In this document: positions 33,801 through 46,216 of the stretch, piece after piece | How positions within the stretch are numbered: the first letter of the stretch is position 1 | Layout: each line of letters starts with the position of its first letter | Source: Lentinus brumalis | Taxonomy: Eukaryota > Basidiomycota > Agaricomycetes > Polyporales > Polyporaceae | DNA: 64,000 bases | Direction of reading: 5' to 3' | NCBI GenBank assembly: GCA_001792895.1 | Contig: MARA01000002.1 | Span: forward strand, 2,790,001 to 2,854,000 | Made by a program: the position numbers and the translations under genes | Notes under the pieces: model-generated | Seen by the model: the letters and a program-made list of their open reading frames with translations, nothing else | What the model was told of the DNA's origin: nothing | Databases searched by the model: none

Positions 33801-36800
33801 CCGCTGTGTTGACATACGATAGCAGATCCGTGAGGATGGATGTAAACGGTCCTGCTGCGTAGTTCTGCGCTGCTTCTGAGTTCCAGCTAGGGAAACGCTC
33901 GCTCAGAATAGGTGCTCGGCCGTGAAGCGTCTCTGACATGGATGACCTAGCCACGGGTCCTTGTAAATAACTTCAAACTCTCTCAGTAAAAGCCTGCAAC
34001 GCGCGTTCGTGTCCGAGAGAGTCGGATGCAACTCACCAATCCTGTGACACCAAGCACGAAATCTTACGACCTGCTTGACATGGACTGACAATCGTTCTGT
34101 CAGCCTTCTACTGCTCCGAGACGTTCAACGCGGGCCAAACGAGCGCATACCTAGTAAGCAAACCGTACAGCTGCGCCAGCATGCGGCTTCTAATGTTTGT
34201 TTTCTCTTTGCAGGGAGACTCCGGTAGCAAGCGAGTTCCGAAGTCCGGCTCGGCCTCAGATGGTCCTTCTATCCTCAACGCATTCTGACATTGCAAATTA
34301 GCATCATCCATGCCGGCTGACCCGTCTTCTCAATGCTTACAGCACAGAGACACATACAGTCTACCCCTGCACCGTCAAGGTCGGATCTGACGAGAGGTCC
34401 CGAGTCCCGACGCACCGACGCAACCGGAGGGCACTGCAATGACGTCGACGGTCGGAAACGACCCTCCGCGAAGAATATACATGCCTCCCGCCGGACACTG
34501 TACGCCACGCGTGCGTGCATTGCCGTATCGTGGGCAATCGGGAACGACTGGACAAGGTGTTCGTTACACAAGCTATGTTCGGCGTTCCCAGGGCACTGAG
34601 AGAAGACGGGTGTTAGCACGAGATCGGAAATTCAAATCGTGTTCGTACTTACGTATTAAGTACCGTCCGGCAACCGTGAACATACGAGCCCGGAGGCGGA
34701 GGCGGACCTAGGCGGACAAGGCAATCTGAAGACAACGTCGTCAACCTGTTCGGGATATCCGATCGGGTATTAGAGAGTCAGGAGCAAGCGCACCGATGGT
34801 CCAGGAAGCCCACGAGATTCCGCACTTGGACGAGTAACGCATCCGCATACGACGTCAGCAGTTATGCTGGAGACGCGGAATATTACAAGCGATGTCAGAG
34901 TTGACATGGAGGTAGATCGGAGGTAGCTGAATCCTTTCAAGTCGCCATGCTGCCAAGCCACGCGAGCCTTGCGAAGGCGCGGTCACTTGTAGCCAACCAC
35001 GAGTCCCGTTCGTCCGTCGTGTGAGTCGCCGTGTAGATCCTGTGGGTTTGCACCCGATCAATTGAGAGAAAACGTCATACACGCACGTATAGTCTGCGTC
35101 GGAGAAGCCACAAAAGCAATTCTCATACTATGGCTGCTGCGCAACACAAAGTCGTCCTCGTGCACAGTCGACACTGTCGTACGACCTGCTCGGCACTTTG
35201 GGAGAGACCCCACGTCTGTATGTGCTGATGCGTACGCACCGAGGAGCTGCTCGCGGAGACAAATACCTGATGAGAAGACCTGAGACCCCGGACGTACCTC
35301 CTCGGTGACCCAACTCCGAGCTCTGCCGCCGTCCTAGCCTGTTGGATCATCTGCACTTCGTATGAGAGACCACCGGGAAACCAGCTAGGGTGACAAATGG
35401 TCGGGCCCACTTCGTCTAGTCCGAGACGCATCAAAGAACCAGCAGCCAACTTCCGCCCATTCTTCTGTCCCACGAGTCCACTCTAGCGCGGTCGATCAAG
35501 CAGGTATTCGTTGAAGGACTAGCACATCAGCACTAGGTTTATATGGTAGAGGAAGCACCGTCTACAACCTCCCCTGCGTGAGGAGACTCACGCATGGCAA
35601 GTTGTAGGCTATACCTCGTCCACCTCCAGAATCCATCGCACATTCCGCTCGCCTCGGAAGCACGAGACGAGAACCGCAACTTTCATGGGCATCGCCCACA
35701 AGGCTCGAAGGGCCAGGGTGCCGACGAGCATTCCTCGTTCCCTCCCGCGACGGCCAGCACGCAGGCCTCAGGCCGCAGCACCAACCCAGCCTGCAGGTGC
35801 AGGGCTCACGCTTGCCAGACAGGGCTGATCCTGCGCCAGTCGGAGCGCCCCCGGCCTCCCGAGCCCAAACAGTAAACTTTTCAACCTCACCCCTCGACGC
35901 CGGGCTCGGATCATCCCAAACTCGAACCTCGGACGGATAGCATATGTCATGCGGGTACACACCCTGATTCAAACGATGGGATGAACCTGCACCGATGACG
36001 AATCCACGTCCAAACCGTTTGCCCAGCCGCGGACCAGCGCCCCGAGGCCGACTGCGGGGCGGGGCGCCAGGCACCCACGAGCCAGCTTGCAACACGTCGG
36101 GACGGCCTACATGCAGGACGCCGAGCGCTGCTTCAAGTTCAAGTGTTGACAGGCTCCACCGACCTACACGCTGCCATGGCGAGTGCCGCACCGTCCGGTC
36201 GAGGAAGTGAACCCCAGTCCTGAGTGGGGAATGGGTATCATCCGACCTCGGAACTCGGGGCGTTGTGGAGGGAATGGAAGTGTGCGTACTCGGGCGGGCC
36301 AGAGTGGTTTGGAACAACGTGCGCAGGGGCCCAGCTGACATTCTGGACATACCGTGACGTGCGCCACGGCCTAGTGTCTCCCGCGGAAGAGAGCTGGGGC
36401 GGTAGAGTGGCTTGGAGGGTGAGACGACGACAAGCCACGACATAAGGCCGTCGTGCTGGCGCAAGATGTTCGGGCGGCCAGGGAGCCGCGCTGCGAACTG
36501 CGTAGCAACGACAACAGAAGGGAGGATCGGAAAGCCGGGTCGAGGGCGTGGCATGAGTGCTCCAGGTGGGCCGGAAGGTCATAGAACCCTACAGCCCGGA
36601 CAACGCTGGTATCGGGATGATAGAGAAACACATACGTCTGCACGTCAATCCGAACCATCATCAGCTTGTGCTGTCTCCGCCATCGATACAATGAGTCAGA
36701 ACTTGGCCTATTCGTCTTCGGCGAACGTTGAAATGGCGGACTTATCGGCACAGGCGTCGGCACGGACCACAGCGTGTCGCTCTGGAGAGGCCGATATCCC

Positions 36801-38921
36801 GGTGGTCGAGACTTGTAGTGAGGAGGGTACGGGAAGTTACAAAGCGGATGGAGCTCCTTCGAAACCTCGTATATGCGCGTCAGGAAGATCGATATGGCAG
36901 CTCCGGCGGTAGCAGATGAATTGGTCGAGCGTCATGGAGCGTGCGCCATGATCTCGAACACGGACTCATCGGCGCCAACGAGCCTCAATGCTACAATTTG
37001 GTAAGAAGGAACGACGCGCACCGTCAGGTCGCAGCGGCACAGCGGCACACTGGCTCTTGCGGGTCTTGGGCTCGGCCAGTCAGTAGCTCCAAGTAGTCAG
37101 AGAAACTTGCAGGAACAAGAGCTTCGGCGTGGAGTCTTGCTGAGCAATGCAGGTACAACGTACCCTGAGCATGTCCATCGACATCAAGACTGACGCAGTC
37201 CAGCCTAGGTGTGCCTGGAAGACCTTGAACCGGAGCCCAAAATTAGCTACCGCCCGGGAAACCATGGAAGACATTTCCTGGACGCACCTCTCTGACGGAC
37301 ATAGAGCGAGGAGTCCCATCGCACATATATCCTCGCCAATGTTGAAGTGTTAATGTCCGATGGGTCGCAGACGAGAGAGAAAGAAGACACGTCTGTGATT
37401 CTCCCTTACGATATGAGCAACGTGGCCGTGGGCGAACGGGACTGGCCGAGACCAATTTGTATTCCTATACGGAGCGACGAGGCGACATGCACAGCGCGCG
37501 GGAGGCAGGTCGGGTGAAAGGGACCTTGAACACAGACACGGGCTCCCCGCGTTGAGCTTCAGGGCGGTCCGAGACCGTTATCCATGTCGCGACGGGGAAT
37601 CTGGAAGCTCGTCCACCGGGTGCTGTAGCCGTGTCGCCACCTGGAAGCAAGATTATAAGGCCCCGTGAGTGGCAAACTGAGCCCGCACGAGGCCCGCCGT
37701 CGAGGCTCATTTGAAGCGGAGCGTCACTGAGGACGCGGTTTGACGACCGCGGCGAGCATGTGCTGTGAACTATGGGCGGCGAAATTGATTTTCATTGGAC
37801 GAGGAGAGGATACCTACGAACGGATCGGAGGATGACATGATAGAATCTGCCGTCGAGCATCATGGAGTGGATGGGGAAAAGGCGCTCACAGCCATATGCG
37901 GATGGCGGTGGTGTAGGGCGAATGTTCCACTGAAGCCTGGTATCGAAAGCTAACCGCGGATGAGAGTCACCGGACGACCAGGGCGCGACGTGCAGATGTC
38001 TGAGAGATGTTCGTTTCAGTGTTCTCCGCGTCCCTGCTGGACGTTGCGCAACATCATGAGAGGACTCACACGAAACCCGGGATGCCAACCCGCTCCGAGA
38101 GCGGTCGGGTGGGGACGGTCGCATCGGATGCGTGGCCTGCAGCGCGAACACGCCGGCGCAAGATGGCTGCATGGGCTGAGGCCAAAACAGGTAAGAAATG
38201 TAGCACAGAAATGTCAGGATGCTTCCTTGAGGCTGTCGCCGCAAACACAGGCAGGGTAGGAGACCTCTTCGGTGATGCCGTATTCTGTGGGTGTCCTGAG
38301 AGCCCTCCGATAAGTAGCGGATCAAACCACTGAAATGGAGGCTATATGCCTCGCATTCGCTACGAGAGTGCTCGGGAGGGGTCAATACAGCAGCGGAGGC
38401 AGCGGGAAGGATGCATTGGCCCGGCATGAGCGTGTGGTGTGGCAAGGCCCTGCGTGCGCGGGGTAGCGATGTGCCTACGTTGCGTCAGCGGTGTGCGCAT
38501 CTGTCGGGGCTAGTGGCAAGAAAAACGGTGTACGCGAGCAGGTCGGTAGGTAAAGCCGGGCAGGAGATGGGAGGTGCTGGGCGCGAGTGTCAGGAAATGA
38601 CCAGAAATCCGTGCACGTCGGAGAATATGGCAGAGTAACACAGGGCGGACCCACAAGGCGGGCGTGGACGTCGGACAGGGCTGGCGTGCGTGCAGGGCGG
38701 TCGATGAGCACGGCGGGGCGGTGGAGGACGAGGACGAGGACGGAGGCGGGAGGGCGGGCGGGCGAGGACGAGAAGCGAGACCGGGTATGGCGGAAGATGA
38801 CAGTGCCTTGGTTCGCGGTGGATCTAATCTGAGCGCGCCGATCTGGGAGTGAGCAGGATCTGAGGAGGACGACGCAGGCCGCCTCTTGTTTTTCCGCTGC
38901 CGTTTGCGCGCGAGGGACGCG
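27841..38921. other. Gene-poor region of about 11 kb
   Basis: I found no gene I can support. Open frames are numerous, short and on all six frames; the longest (35562-36554, minus, 330 codons; 37792-38445, minus, 217 codons) have no motif, no natural-looking composition and no neighbouring exons. No transposase, reverse transcriptase, integrase or helicase motif was seen in any frame, and no obvious long direct or inverted repeats were noticed by eye. It may be old degraded transposon sequence or simply intergenic. The first few hundred bases must include the kinase promoter. Confidence 0.45.
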
Positions 38922-38928
38922 TATAAAG
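38922..38928 (+). promoter_or_regulatory. TATA box of the MFS gene
   Basis: TATAAAG lies 217 nt before the ATG at 39145; a second TATATA follows at about 38933. The stretch after it is pyrimidine-rich up to the start codon, as is common for fungal 5' leaders. Confidence 0.45.
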
Positions 38929-39144
38929 GGCGTATATACTGCCTGGCCTCCCCGCGTTCCCAGCCCGTGACTGTTCCCGCGCATCGCAGGTACGCCCAGC
39001 AACGCATTGCTTCTCCTGCTATACTTATGCGACCCCGCTTCGCCCGGGCTATGCTCCTCCTCTCCAGATTTCGGGAGGAGCTGTAACCCACTGCTATATT
39101 GCCTGCCACGCCCCGTCCCTCCCTCCTCGCGCCCCTCCGCCGCC

Positions 39145-42100
39145 ATGTCCCCGTCCCTCCGCGACACCGACGAGACGCGCCCGCTGCTCGGGAACGACCG
39201 CACAGACGCCGCCTCCTACTCCTCCAGCGCGACACAGCACTCACACTCGTCCGAACCACCCGCCCCCGACCACGTCTCCCGCACTGACCTCGCATGGGTC
39301 CTCGCTGGCCTCTGGAGCGCCGTCTTCCTCGGCGCCCTTGATGGTGCGCTCCTCGCTTGCCACCGCAACCGCCGCTGACGTCGGCCGGCCTCGCGCCTGT
39401 GATGCGACAGGAACCATCGTGGCCACGCTGCTCTCGCCCATCGGCAGCTACTTCAACGAGTCCAACCGCTCCTCCTACATCGGCACTTCCTATCTGCTCT
39501 CCGTATGTTGTTTTACCCCGCTATATGGTGCGTCCTGCCCCCGTCTCCGCAACTCCGTGGTTTCACGCATCCCCGCCGCCAGGACGACTGTCCGACATCC
39601 TGGGCCGCAGAGGCGCGATGCTTCTTGCGCTCTCCTTCTTCGGTATGCCGTCTTCGCTCGGCTGTCACATCACACGCCTAATTGCTGCTACCACAGGCTC
39701 GGGCACCCTGCTCTGCGGCCTTGCGCCCTCCATGGACGCACTCATCGCCGCGCGAGCCCTCGCCGGCATGGGAGGCGGAGGGTGAGTGGCCCGCTCTCCC
39801 AGCTGCAGACGCGACATCAGAATTCTAATCGATACCGCTCACTTTACGGCGTAACAGAGTTATGACAGGTGAGATGCCCGGCGGCAGCTGTGACGTCATG
39901 CAACCGACACTCACCCGACCCTCCCAGTCTCGAGTGTCGCTGTAACGGATCTAATTCCCCTGTAAGTCCTATATCCCGACCTCGTCGGACACGCATGTTG
40001 ACGTCCAATGCGCCCGGTAGCCGTCAGCGCGGATTGTATCAAGGAATGACTAATATGTGCGGGCTCTTCGTGCGCAAGGTACATGTCACCGACCTGCTCA
40101 CCCGTGTCAATGCAGATTGTTCGGTCTGGGAGCCGGTCTGGGAGGCCCCCTCGGTGGTTGGATGAACGACGCCCTCGGATGGTAAGCCACAGTCCTGCTT
40201 TCTCTCACCAACACGCTTCCTGAGCTCTATGTGGGGTTCTGATTGCGCCAACTGCCAACTTTCAATCTCAGGCGATCCGCATTCCTCCTCCAGGTGAGCC
40301 GCCTCCTCAATCTCCAGCGCCCACGGAACTAAACCCGTGCTACGATCATTTCGTATCGATCTCACTCAAACTCAATCGCACCAACACCTGACACTCGTTT
40401 CCCTCGCCGAACGCTCACATTACGATGCATTGCGCGCCCCGCACCACATAGATGCCTATCCTGGTCTTCTCGTTCATCCTGGTCGCCCTGAAGGTCTCGA
40501 TCAAGCTTCCAGACGAGGTGGAGAGCCAGCCCCTGCATGCGAAGCTGCGTCGTATCGATGGCTTCGGTTCGTTCACGCTCGTCGGCACGGTCGGCTGCCT
40601 ACTTCTCGGCCTGTCTCTCAAATCGACCGAGGAGCTGCCCTGGACTCACCCCGTAGTATGGGGACTGCTTCTCGCGAGCGTCGTGTTCTGTGTACTGTTT
40701 ATCTGGGTCGAGACCTGCTACGCCCCATACCCGGTCATGCCGATGCGCTTGATTAAGCAGAGGACGCCCTTGTTCGTCTCGCTGTCGAACTTTTTCGGGA
40801 GCGTTGCTGCATTTTCCATGGTAAGTTCTCTTCTCTGCCGCTCGTCCAGGCTCGTCTAAGTTCTGCATTCTAGATTTATAACGTACCATTAGTGAGTGCA
40901 TAATGCGCCCGCGTGTGTTTGCTTGGCATAACCGCGGACATTGCAGTATTTCTCGGCTGTTAGATTAAACTCCTCGACAGGCGCAGGTAAGTCGGGTCTA
41001 TGGAGTTCGCCCTGAATGTTCTCTGAGTTGACATCTGTTCAGGACTTCATCTGCTCCCTCATTCCGTACGTTTACAGGATACCAGTCTCCGTGTACGGAC
41101 ACGAAATTGACCTCATGGACTGTTCACAGGTCGCTATCTCCACCGGAAGTGTATTTGCCGGATGGTGAGTATAGCAGATAGATGCCCATGACGTTCTGAC
41201 CGCAGCCATCCCATCCGCTCTGTGCCACACAGAACTGACATGCCTTCTTTTAGGGTCATGCGACGGACCGGAAGGCTTTACAACCTGACTCTCTTCTCGT
41301 GTCTCCTGACAGTCCTCGCGGCGAGCTTGGTTGCCTGCTGGAACGAGTCCTCCTCGGCACTCCATCTATGGCTCGACGTTGTCCCACAAGGGTTCGGTAT
41401 GGCCAGCGTCATCACCACCACACTAATCGTGCGTCTTCTCCCACACGTCTAAGTGCCCCCAATCCCGAGCCCTCCGTCGGAGCCGTCTAACACGCATTTC
41501 CGCCAGGCGATGATCGCGAGCGTCACCCGCGAAGACATAGCCGTCGCCACGGGCAGTACGTCGCCTTCCAACCTTCCTCTTCGCGCTTCTGCCATGCTCA
41601 GCACGTCCCTTCTTGTTGCGCAGTCACGTACCTCTTCCGGACCACCGGACAGGTCATTGGCGTCAGCCTGAGTGGCGCGCTCCTGCAGACCGTCCTGACT
41701 GCGAAGCTCCGTGAGCGGATACACGGGCCTGACGCGATTTCGGTGCGTCCCCTCATCTGCCCCATGCACGGTCCCAGCCAGCGGAACTGACCACCGTCCA
41801 TACGTACGTGTCGTAACAACAGATAATCGAAGACATCCGGTGAGTTTCCGACGCCTCATCTCCGCGGCCGGGGTGTCAGAGAAACTGACAGCACGCATGT
41901 GCACGCGCAGGCATTCCACGACCATCATCCCGACGCTCTCGCCCGAGCTGCGCAAAGCGGCGGTGGACTCGTACGCAGACGCGCTGCACGTCGTGTTCAT
42001 CTGCCAGGCCGCTATCAACTTCATGTGCTTCCTCTGCTGCCTGCCAATCCAGGAGAACCCATTACCGTGCGTCCTGTGCCCGTGTCCGTGGCGCGTGCGC

Positions 42101-42307
42101 GAAGCTGACTATTAGCCTTCGTTCTCTTCCTCCGCGTCCTGCGTTCTGTGTCCTGTGTTCTGCGTTCTTCGTCTCCGATGCGGATGCGGATGCACCCACG
42201 CGCTCGCTCGGGGTTCTGGCACGCACAGTGGCACGCACGAAGAGCAGGAAGAGGCGTACAGGAAGCGGCGGGACACGATCAGTCGGACTGATTCAGAGAG
42301 CTCGTGA
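39145..42307 (+). CDS. MFS transporter, 14-TM drug/amino-acid antiporter type
   Basis: Twenty exons: 39145-39343, 39411-39527, 39583-39642, 39697-39781, 39858-39868, 39928-39961, 40021-40056, 40116-40181, 40272-40293, 40452-40820, 40874-40891, 40947-40986, 41043-41065, 41130-41164, 41254-41428, 41507-41555, 41624-41742, 41823-41839, 41911-42066, 42229-42307. All phases agree and give 569 residues. The acidic, Ser-rich N-terminus is cytosolic. Membrane helices start at about residue 50 (DLAWVLAGLWSAVFLGALDG). The MFS loop motif GRLSDILGRRGAML follows helix 2; RQRGLYQGMTN and GLGAGLGGPLGGW mark helices 4-5. The C-terminus is a charged tail (THEEQEEAYRKRRD). It resembles the fungal DHA2/Vba-Fnx1 group, proton antiporters for drugs or vacuolar basic amino acids; the substrate cannot be told. 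Five exons are 11-23 nt long. Confidence 0.85.
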
Positions 42308-42743
42308 TTTGCTGCTGCTGCTGCTGCCGCTGCATGAGCATGATTGCCACGATGTATACCACGACCCAAAATACCTCCTGTTGTACCATAGTAGATGAAC
42401 ATGCTGGCTTTGGTTGGCTGGCCGGGCATATCGCTCACACCACGCGAGTGTGGCATAGAAGCCGCATTTAACAATTCCGAATGCGGGTACCTTTGAAGGG
42501 AGTGTCTCGGGTGCAGTGGGATGAATTCGGAATACTTAGCTCCATGGAACGGCCTGTTCTGTGCAAGCAGGACCGCCCGCCAACGTGCATTGTGCATACT
42601 TGACACGGGGCGACCCGGTCACGGCGTGCCCCCTCAGTCCAATCCTACCAGAATATTTACACGCACCGAGCAGATGGACCCTTCTGACGCAAATGCACTG
42701 GAAGACGGCGGGAGCACACCCATTGGCGCGATTATGGGCAAAA
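42308..42743. other. Convergent 3' interval with CTG microsatellite
   Basis: Intergenic space between the convergent MFS gene and the small membrane-protein gene. A short GCT/CTG run lies at 42311-42331, just after the MFS stop codon. No coding signal was seen. Confidence 0.5.
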
Positions 42744-43046
42744 TTATGATTGCACATTCGAGGGGGGTGCTCTCGGCACAGGCCTCGTCTCCTCTATCCA
42801 CCTCCTCGGCTTCTTTTCGACCACGGTGACGCCCCTCCTCCCACTCGTGTTCATGTTCATATCAGCGTTAGCCTCCGGAGACCCGTCGAGGTACCGGCCG
42901 CGCGTGGGGTGCGCAGGGCACGGCAGGAGGGCGGACGCGGAGACGGTGACGACGGACGCGAGAAACGTGAGGCCAAAGAGGGAGGAGATGAACGTCCGGC
43001 GCTGGCGAGGGTTCAGGTTGAGTGCGCGGGCAACCGACGACGACAT
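42744..43046 (-). CDS. Small single-pass membrane protein, unknown function
   Basis: One exon of 100 residues from the ATG at 43046; an in-frame ATG at 43103 would add 19 residues that look like leader. The N-terminus is basic (SVARALNLNPRQRRT), then one hydrophobic segment at about residues 16-38 (FISSLFGLTFLASVVTVSAS), then LPCPAHP and a basic tail with VVEKKPRRWIEETRP. This arrangement, a positive N-terminus before a single helix, suits a mitochondrial inner-membrane or similar small protein. It starts 425 nt from the divergently transcribed mitoribosomal uS14m gene, which mildly supports a mitochondrial role. I cannot name the family. Confidence 0.65.
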   Translation of the reverse strand: MSSSVARALNLNPRQRRTFISSLFGLTFLASVVTVSASALLPCPAHPTRGRYLDGSPEANADMNMNTSGRRGVTVVEKKPRRWIEETRPVPRAPPSNVQS

Positions 43047-43471
43047 GGTGTGGTGTAGTGTGTCTTCGACTTCGTGTCTGGTCTCTGTGGTTATATCCTG
43101 CACGGAGAAAGGGGAGCCCCTACGTCAGTGATCGCTCTGAACACCGAGCTGGATGGCGACGCACGTTCAATCTCCCATGTCCTCCGCTGGAGAGATTGTG
43201 GTGGTTGGTGTCGACGCCGCGAGGCGCGAGCGATGTGTGCGAGAGCGATGGACGCGAGAGGAGAACGCAGAGATCGAGGTCGAGCTGGACGTCAGTCCTG
43301 CGTCTGGATTCGGAGCGACGCTGATTGGCCAGAACAAATCCTCGCGAGCCGCCCACAGCCAGATCACGGGCGCAGACGGGCGCTCGCCGCATCGTCCGTC
43401 CCGTCATCTCCGTCTGCAGGCCGCTCGCTGCATCCCGACTCCTACCCTCACCGCAGAGAGGCTTCGCCAGC

Positions 43472-43836
43472 ATGCCAAACGCACGGGTTCTGCGCGACAT
43501 TAAGGCGCGCCACGGCGTGAACGCGAACGAGATCCTCCGCCGCGCATACCTCTACGTCGCGCGCAACCAAACACTCCCGCCGCAGGTCCGTTTCCAGGCG
43601 CAGCTCCAGCTCAACACCTTCGGACGGTACGCCCGGCCCACGACGGTACAGAACCGGTGTACGGAGACTGGCAGGGGACGGGGTATCATCAGCGAGTTCG
43701 GGCTCTGCAGGGTGCGTCTGCTTGTTCGTGACATATGACGACGCGAATTGACGACGCACGCGGACGTCGACAGTACCAGTTTCGGTTAAAGGCGTTGGCA
43801 AAAGAGCTGCCTGGAGTCAAGAAGGCCTCCTGGTAG
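43472..43836 (+). CDS. MRP2: Mitochondrial small-subunit ribosomal protein uS14m
   Basis: Exons 43472-43711 and 43774-43836 join in phase 0 to 100 residues. The protein starts MPNARVLRDIKARH and carries the S14 signature region ARPTTVQNRCTETGRGRG followed by EFGLCRYQFR, ending ELPGVKKASW, the usual uS14 finish. It is a basic component of the head of the mitochondrial 37S subunit. The intron has GTGCGT and GACAG ends. It is head-to-head with the small membrane-protein gene, so the two may share a promoter. Confidence 0.92.
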
Positions 43837-44251
43837 AGCGTTGTTCCCGTTTGCCATACTCGATCTGTATACTGTGAGCCTCTCTCTTATCCTTGCGCAC
43901 TCCCGTGCTCACGTATCAGCAGACGTGTTGCTTCCTGTTCCGTTCCTAATTCGCCAACATTGCAGCCATCGCCTCTCGTGAACAGAGGGTGTGCATAAGG
44001 GGACCATAGACACCATAACGCTAACTACCAGTACTACTGAGACCTTGAACACGGAAAGCTAGGAAAACTACGAAGAACGAGAGAACCAGCGCACTACGAC
44101 GGCCATTCCACCCCATCACACGGTGTGCGTAGCAGCGTACGTGTGATGACGGACTCCGTCGGTATCTATATAATACAGTATGCATCCCTGCCGGAATCGA
44201 GTCCGATCCATGTCTATCCCAGGGGCTGTGATATGTTAGTACTTGCTAGCG
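43837..44251. other. Convergent 3' interval
   Basis: Space between the 3' ends of uS14m (+) and the bZIP gene (-). A TATA-like tatataatac at about 44165-44174 points to no recognisable gene. Nothing else was seen. Confidence 0.4.
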
Positions 44252-46216
44252 CTACACTTGGTTTGGCTGCTCGGTCGAATATTCAGAGCCGTGCAACTCA
44301 GGATCGCCGCGTTCTCTGCGCCATTTGTTCGTGATGTTGAGGGTCGCAGGATCGACGAGGAATCTGACAGTCGTGATGAGACGCAAGCAGGTGTCAAGCA
44401 AGGGAACGGACGCACTTGTAACGCTGCAACCATGTCTCGGAAATCTCCCAGTTGTTGTGTGCCAGGACGTCGTCGCCGTGGATGATCACCGCATGTCGGT
44501 AGTCGTGCAGACAGTCGACAAGATTGAACCGCTCTGAAATGACAGCCGTGAGCGATGTCCGTCAAAGGAGGTGTCGGGCGCTGCGACACAAGGTTGAGTA
44601 TTTGTGTGCGAAGAATGGGCTTACCTCGGAGCAAGATCATACGATCGCGAAGCTCGGGGTGCAACACGCCGTCAATCACACTCTCTGCAACCACATCGGG
44701 GTCAATAAGGATTTGCGCAACAAGCTTCTAGCACTGCTCCTACCATGTGGGATCGTTCTAAGACACAGGAGGTGAGACCAGACGTGCCAAACGCAAGATA
44801 TCGAACGATCACATACCGTTGTACCAGTGTCGGGCGCAGCGAGGATGGCAGACAGTAGTTATTATTGCGTTTCCAGTTGTCAAGGTGGTAGCTGTCACAA
44901 GACGCCGTCGTACGATCAGCGTGCATATACCCCGATATTAACAAAACGCACGTACTGAATGAGCTTGTACGCGTCCATCTTCTTCGGGTCTATCTCCTCT
45001 TCGTCTGGCTGCTGCTGCGGCGTCGACTGCGAATTCGACTGTGTTCTGGAAGATCCGGGCATGGGCGCCATACTGCTGCTGACCATGGTCATAGACGACA
45101 TGGGATCTCCGGACATGGACATCCCGGTACCATACGGCGACTGAAACGACATCGACATGCCACTCGATGAGGTACCATACGGACCAGACTGGTTGTTGAC
45201 CGACGGGGACGACGGAGGGACGAACATGGGAGATGCTGACGACGGACCGCGGCCATAATCCGTGAGTAGACCGCCGTCGTGGGGCCGACCAGGTGGGTAC
45301 AGTCCATTGGGACCCATGGACGATACGGCGGGGTTGAGGGGGACAAGAAGCGGGAAGTTGTCATTCGAACGAGAGGAGTCGCCATTTGTCTCCGCCCTGG
45401 CTCGCTTGGGCCGCAGACCATAGGGATCGCCGTCGTCGGCGGGCCGCTTCTGACTGCCTGGACCCGATTGACCTGAGGGGCCGGGAACAGACTCGGACGC
45501 ATCGCGCTTATGGCGTTGGTAGCTTTCCCAAGCGGTATCGGTCTCCGTCTTGTTGATGAGATCGTTGAACTCGCTCAGCTCCCAGCCGACTTTGTTGACG
45601 ATACCACCTGCGCCCTCGCCAATGAACGAGCTGAGGCTCTTGAGGAGGCCGCGTAGCACCTGGTTTTCGGCCATGAGGTCTCGGGTGACGACCATTAATG
45701 TCGGGAGCTTGCGATAGGACGACAGAACGTGTTGCTCATACCTTTCAACACCTTCCTCAGCTGCGACAACGCCTCATCCTTACCCCCGAAAGTATCTCGA
45801 CGCTCGCCTCTAGATCGCGTATCTGAACCGGACGTCAAACGTGAACAGTCAGCACGATGAGTGCACGACGCCCCCTGGCGTCATAGAGGGATGCTGTACC
45901 ACTCACGCGTTGTTGTTTACGCAGACGGAACTCCCTCTGCGCAATACGGTTTTGATCGCGGCGCGCTGCCTGCGAGCTGTGGTTGACGGGAACACATGCG
46001 GACCGTGAGTTTGTGTCAGCACGCTGAGGAGAGACGGCCCATACTTGGGATTTTTCTTTCGCCCAGGTTTTCCGGCAGCGGGGGCCTGGGAGGTACCGCG
46101 TTCGTTGTCGATGGGAGATGCAGCCTCTGAGCTCTGTGTTCACGCAGGCGAATGTCTCAGGCTGGCTGTATGCACGCCTCTCGGGCTCCGACACGCACCT
46201 CGATGTCCTGGGACAT
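44252..46216 (-). CDS. bZIP transcription factor with DUF3425-like tail; one frameshift
   Basis: Ten exons in transcript order: 46216-46199, 46133-46045, 45976-45907, 45822-45742, 45679-44956, 44891-44817, 44757-44744, 44684-44625, 44533-44416, 44363-44252; about 453 residues once one frame shift is allowed. The basic region reads NRIAQREFRLRKQQR (AP-1/Yap-like), followed by a leucine zipper and AENQVLRGLLKSLSSFIG. A Pro/Ser/Gly/Met-rich middle is likely an activation region with a KRARAE-type nuclear signal. The C-terminal part (LPSSLRPTLVQR, HPELRDRMILL, FNLVDCLHDYRHAVIIHG, NNWEISETWL) resembles the DUF3425 region of fungal bZIP proteins. One exon is only 14 nt. The frame breaks inside the zipper exon at a run of five C (45783-45787, plus strand) where six would fit. 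An alternative 90-nt intron there keeps the frame but removes zipper heptads. Confidence 0.75.

Noticed and set aside
35562..36554. 330-codon open frame on the minus strand
   Set aside because: No motif, unnatural composition, no introns or neighbours to support it; long chance frames are expected in GC-rich DNA.
37792..38445. 217-codon open frame on the minus strand
   Set aside because: No family resemblance and no coding character; treated as chance.
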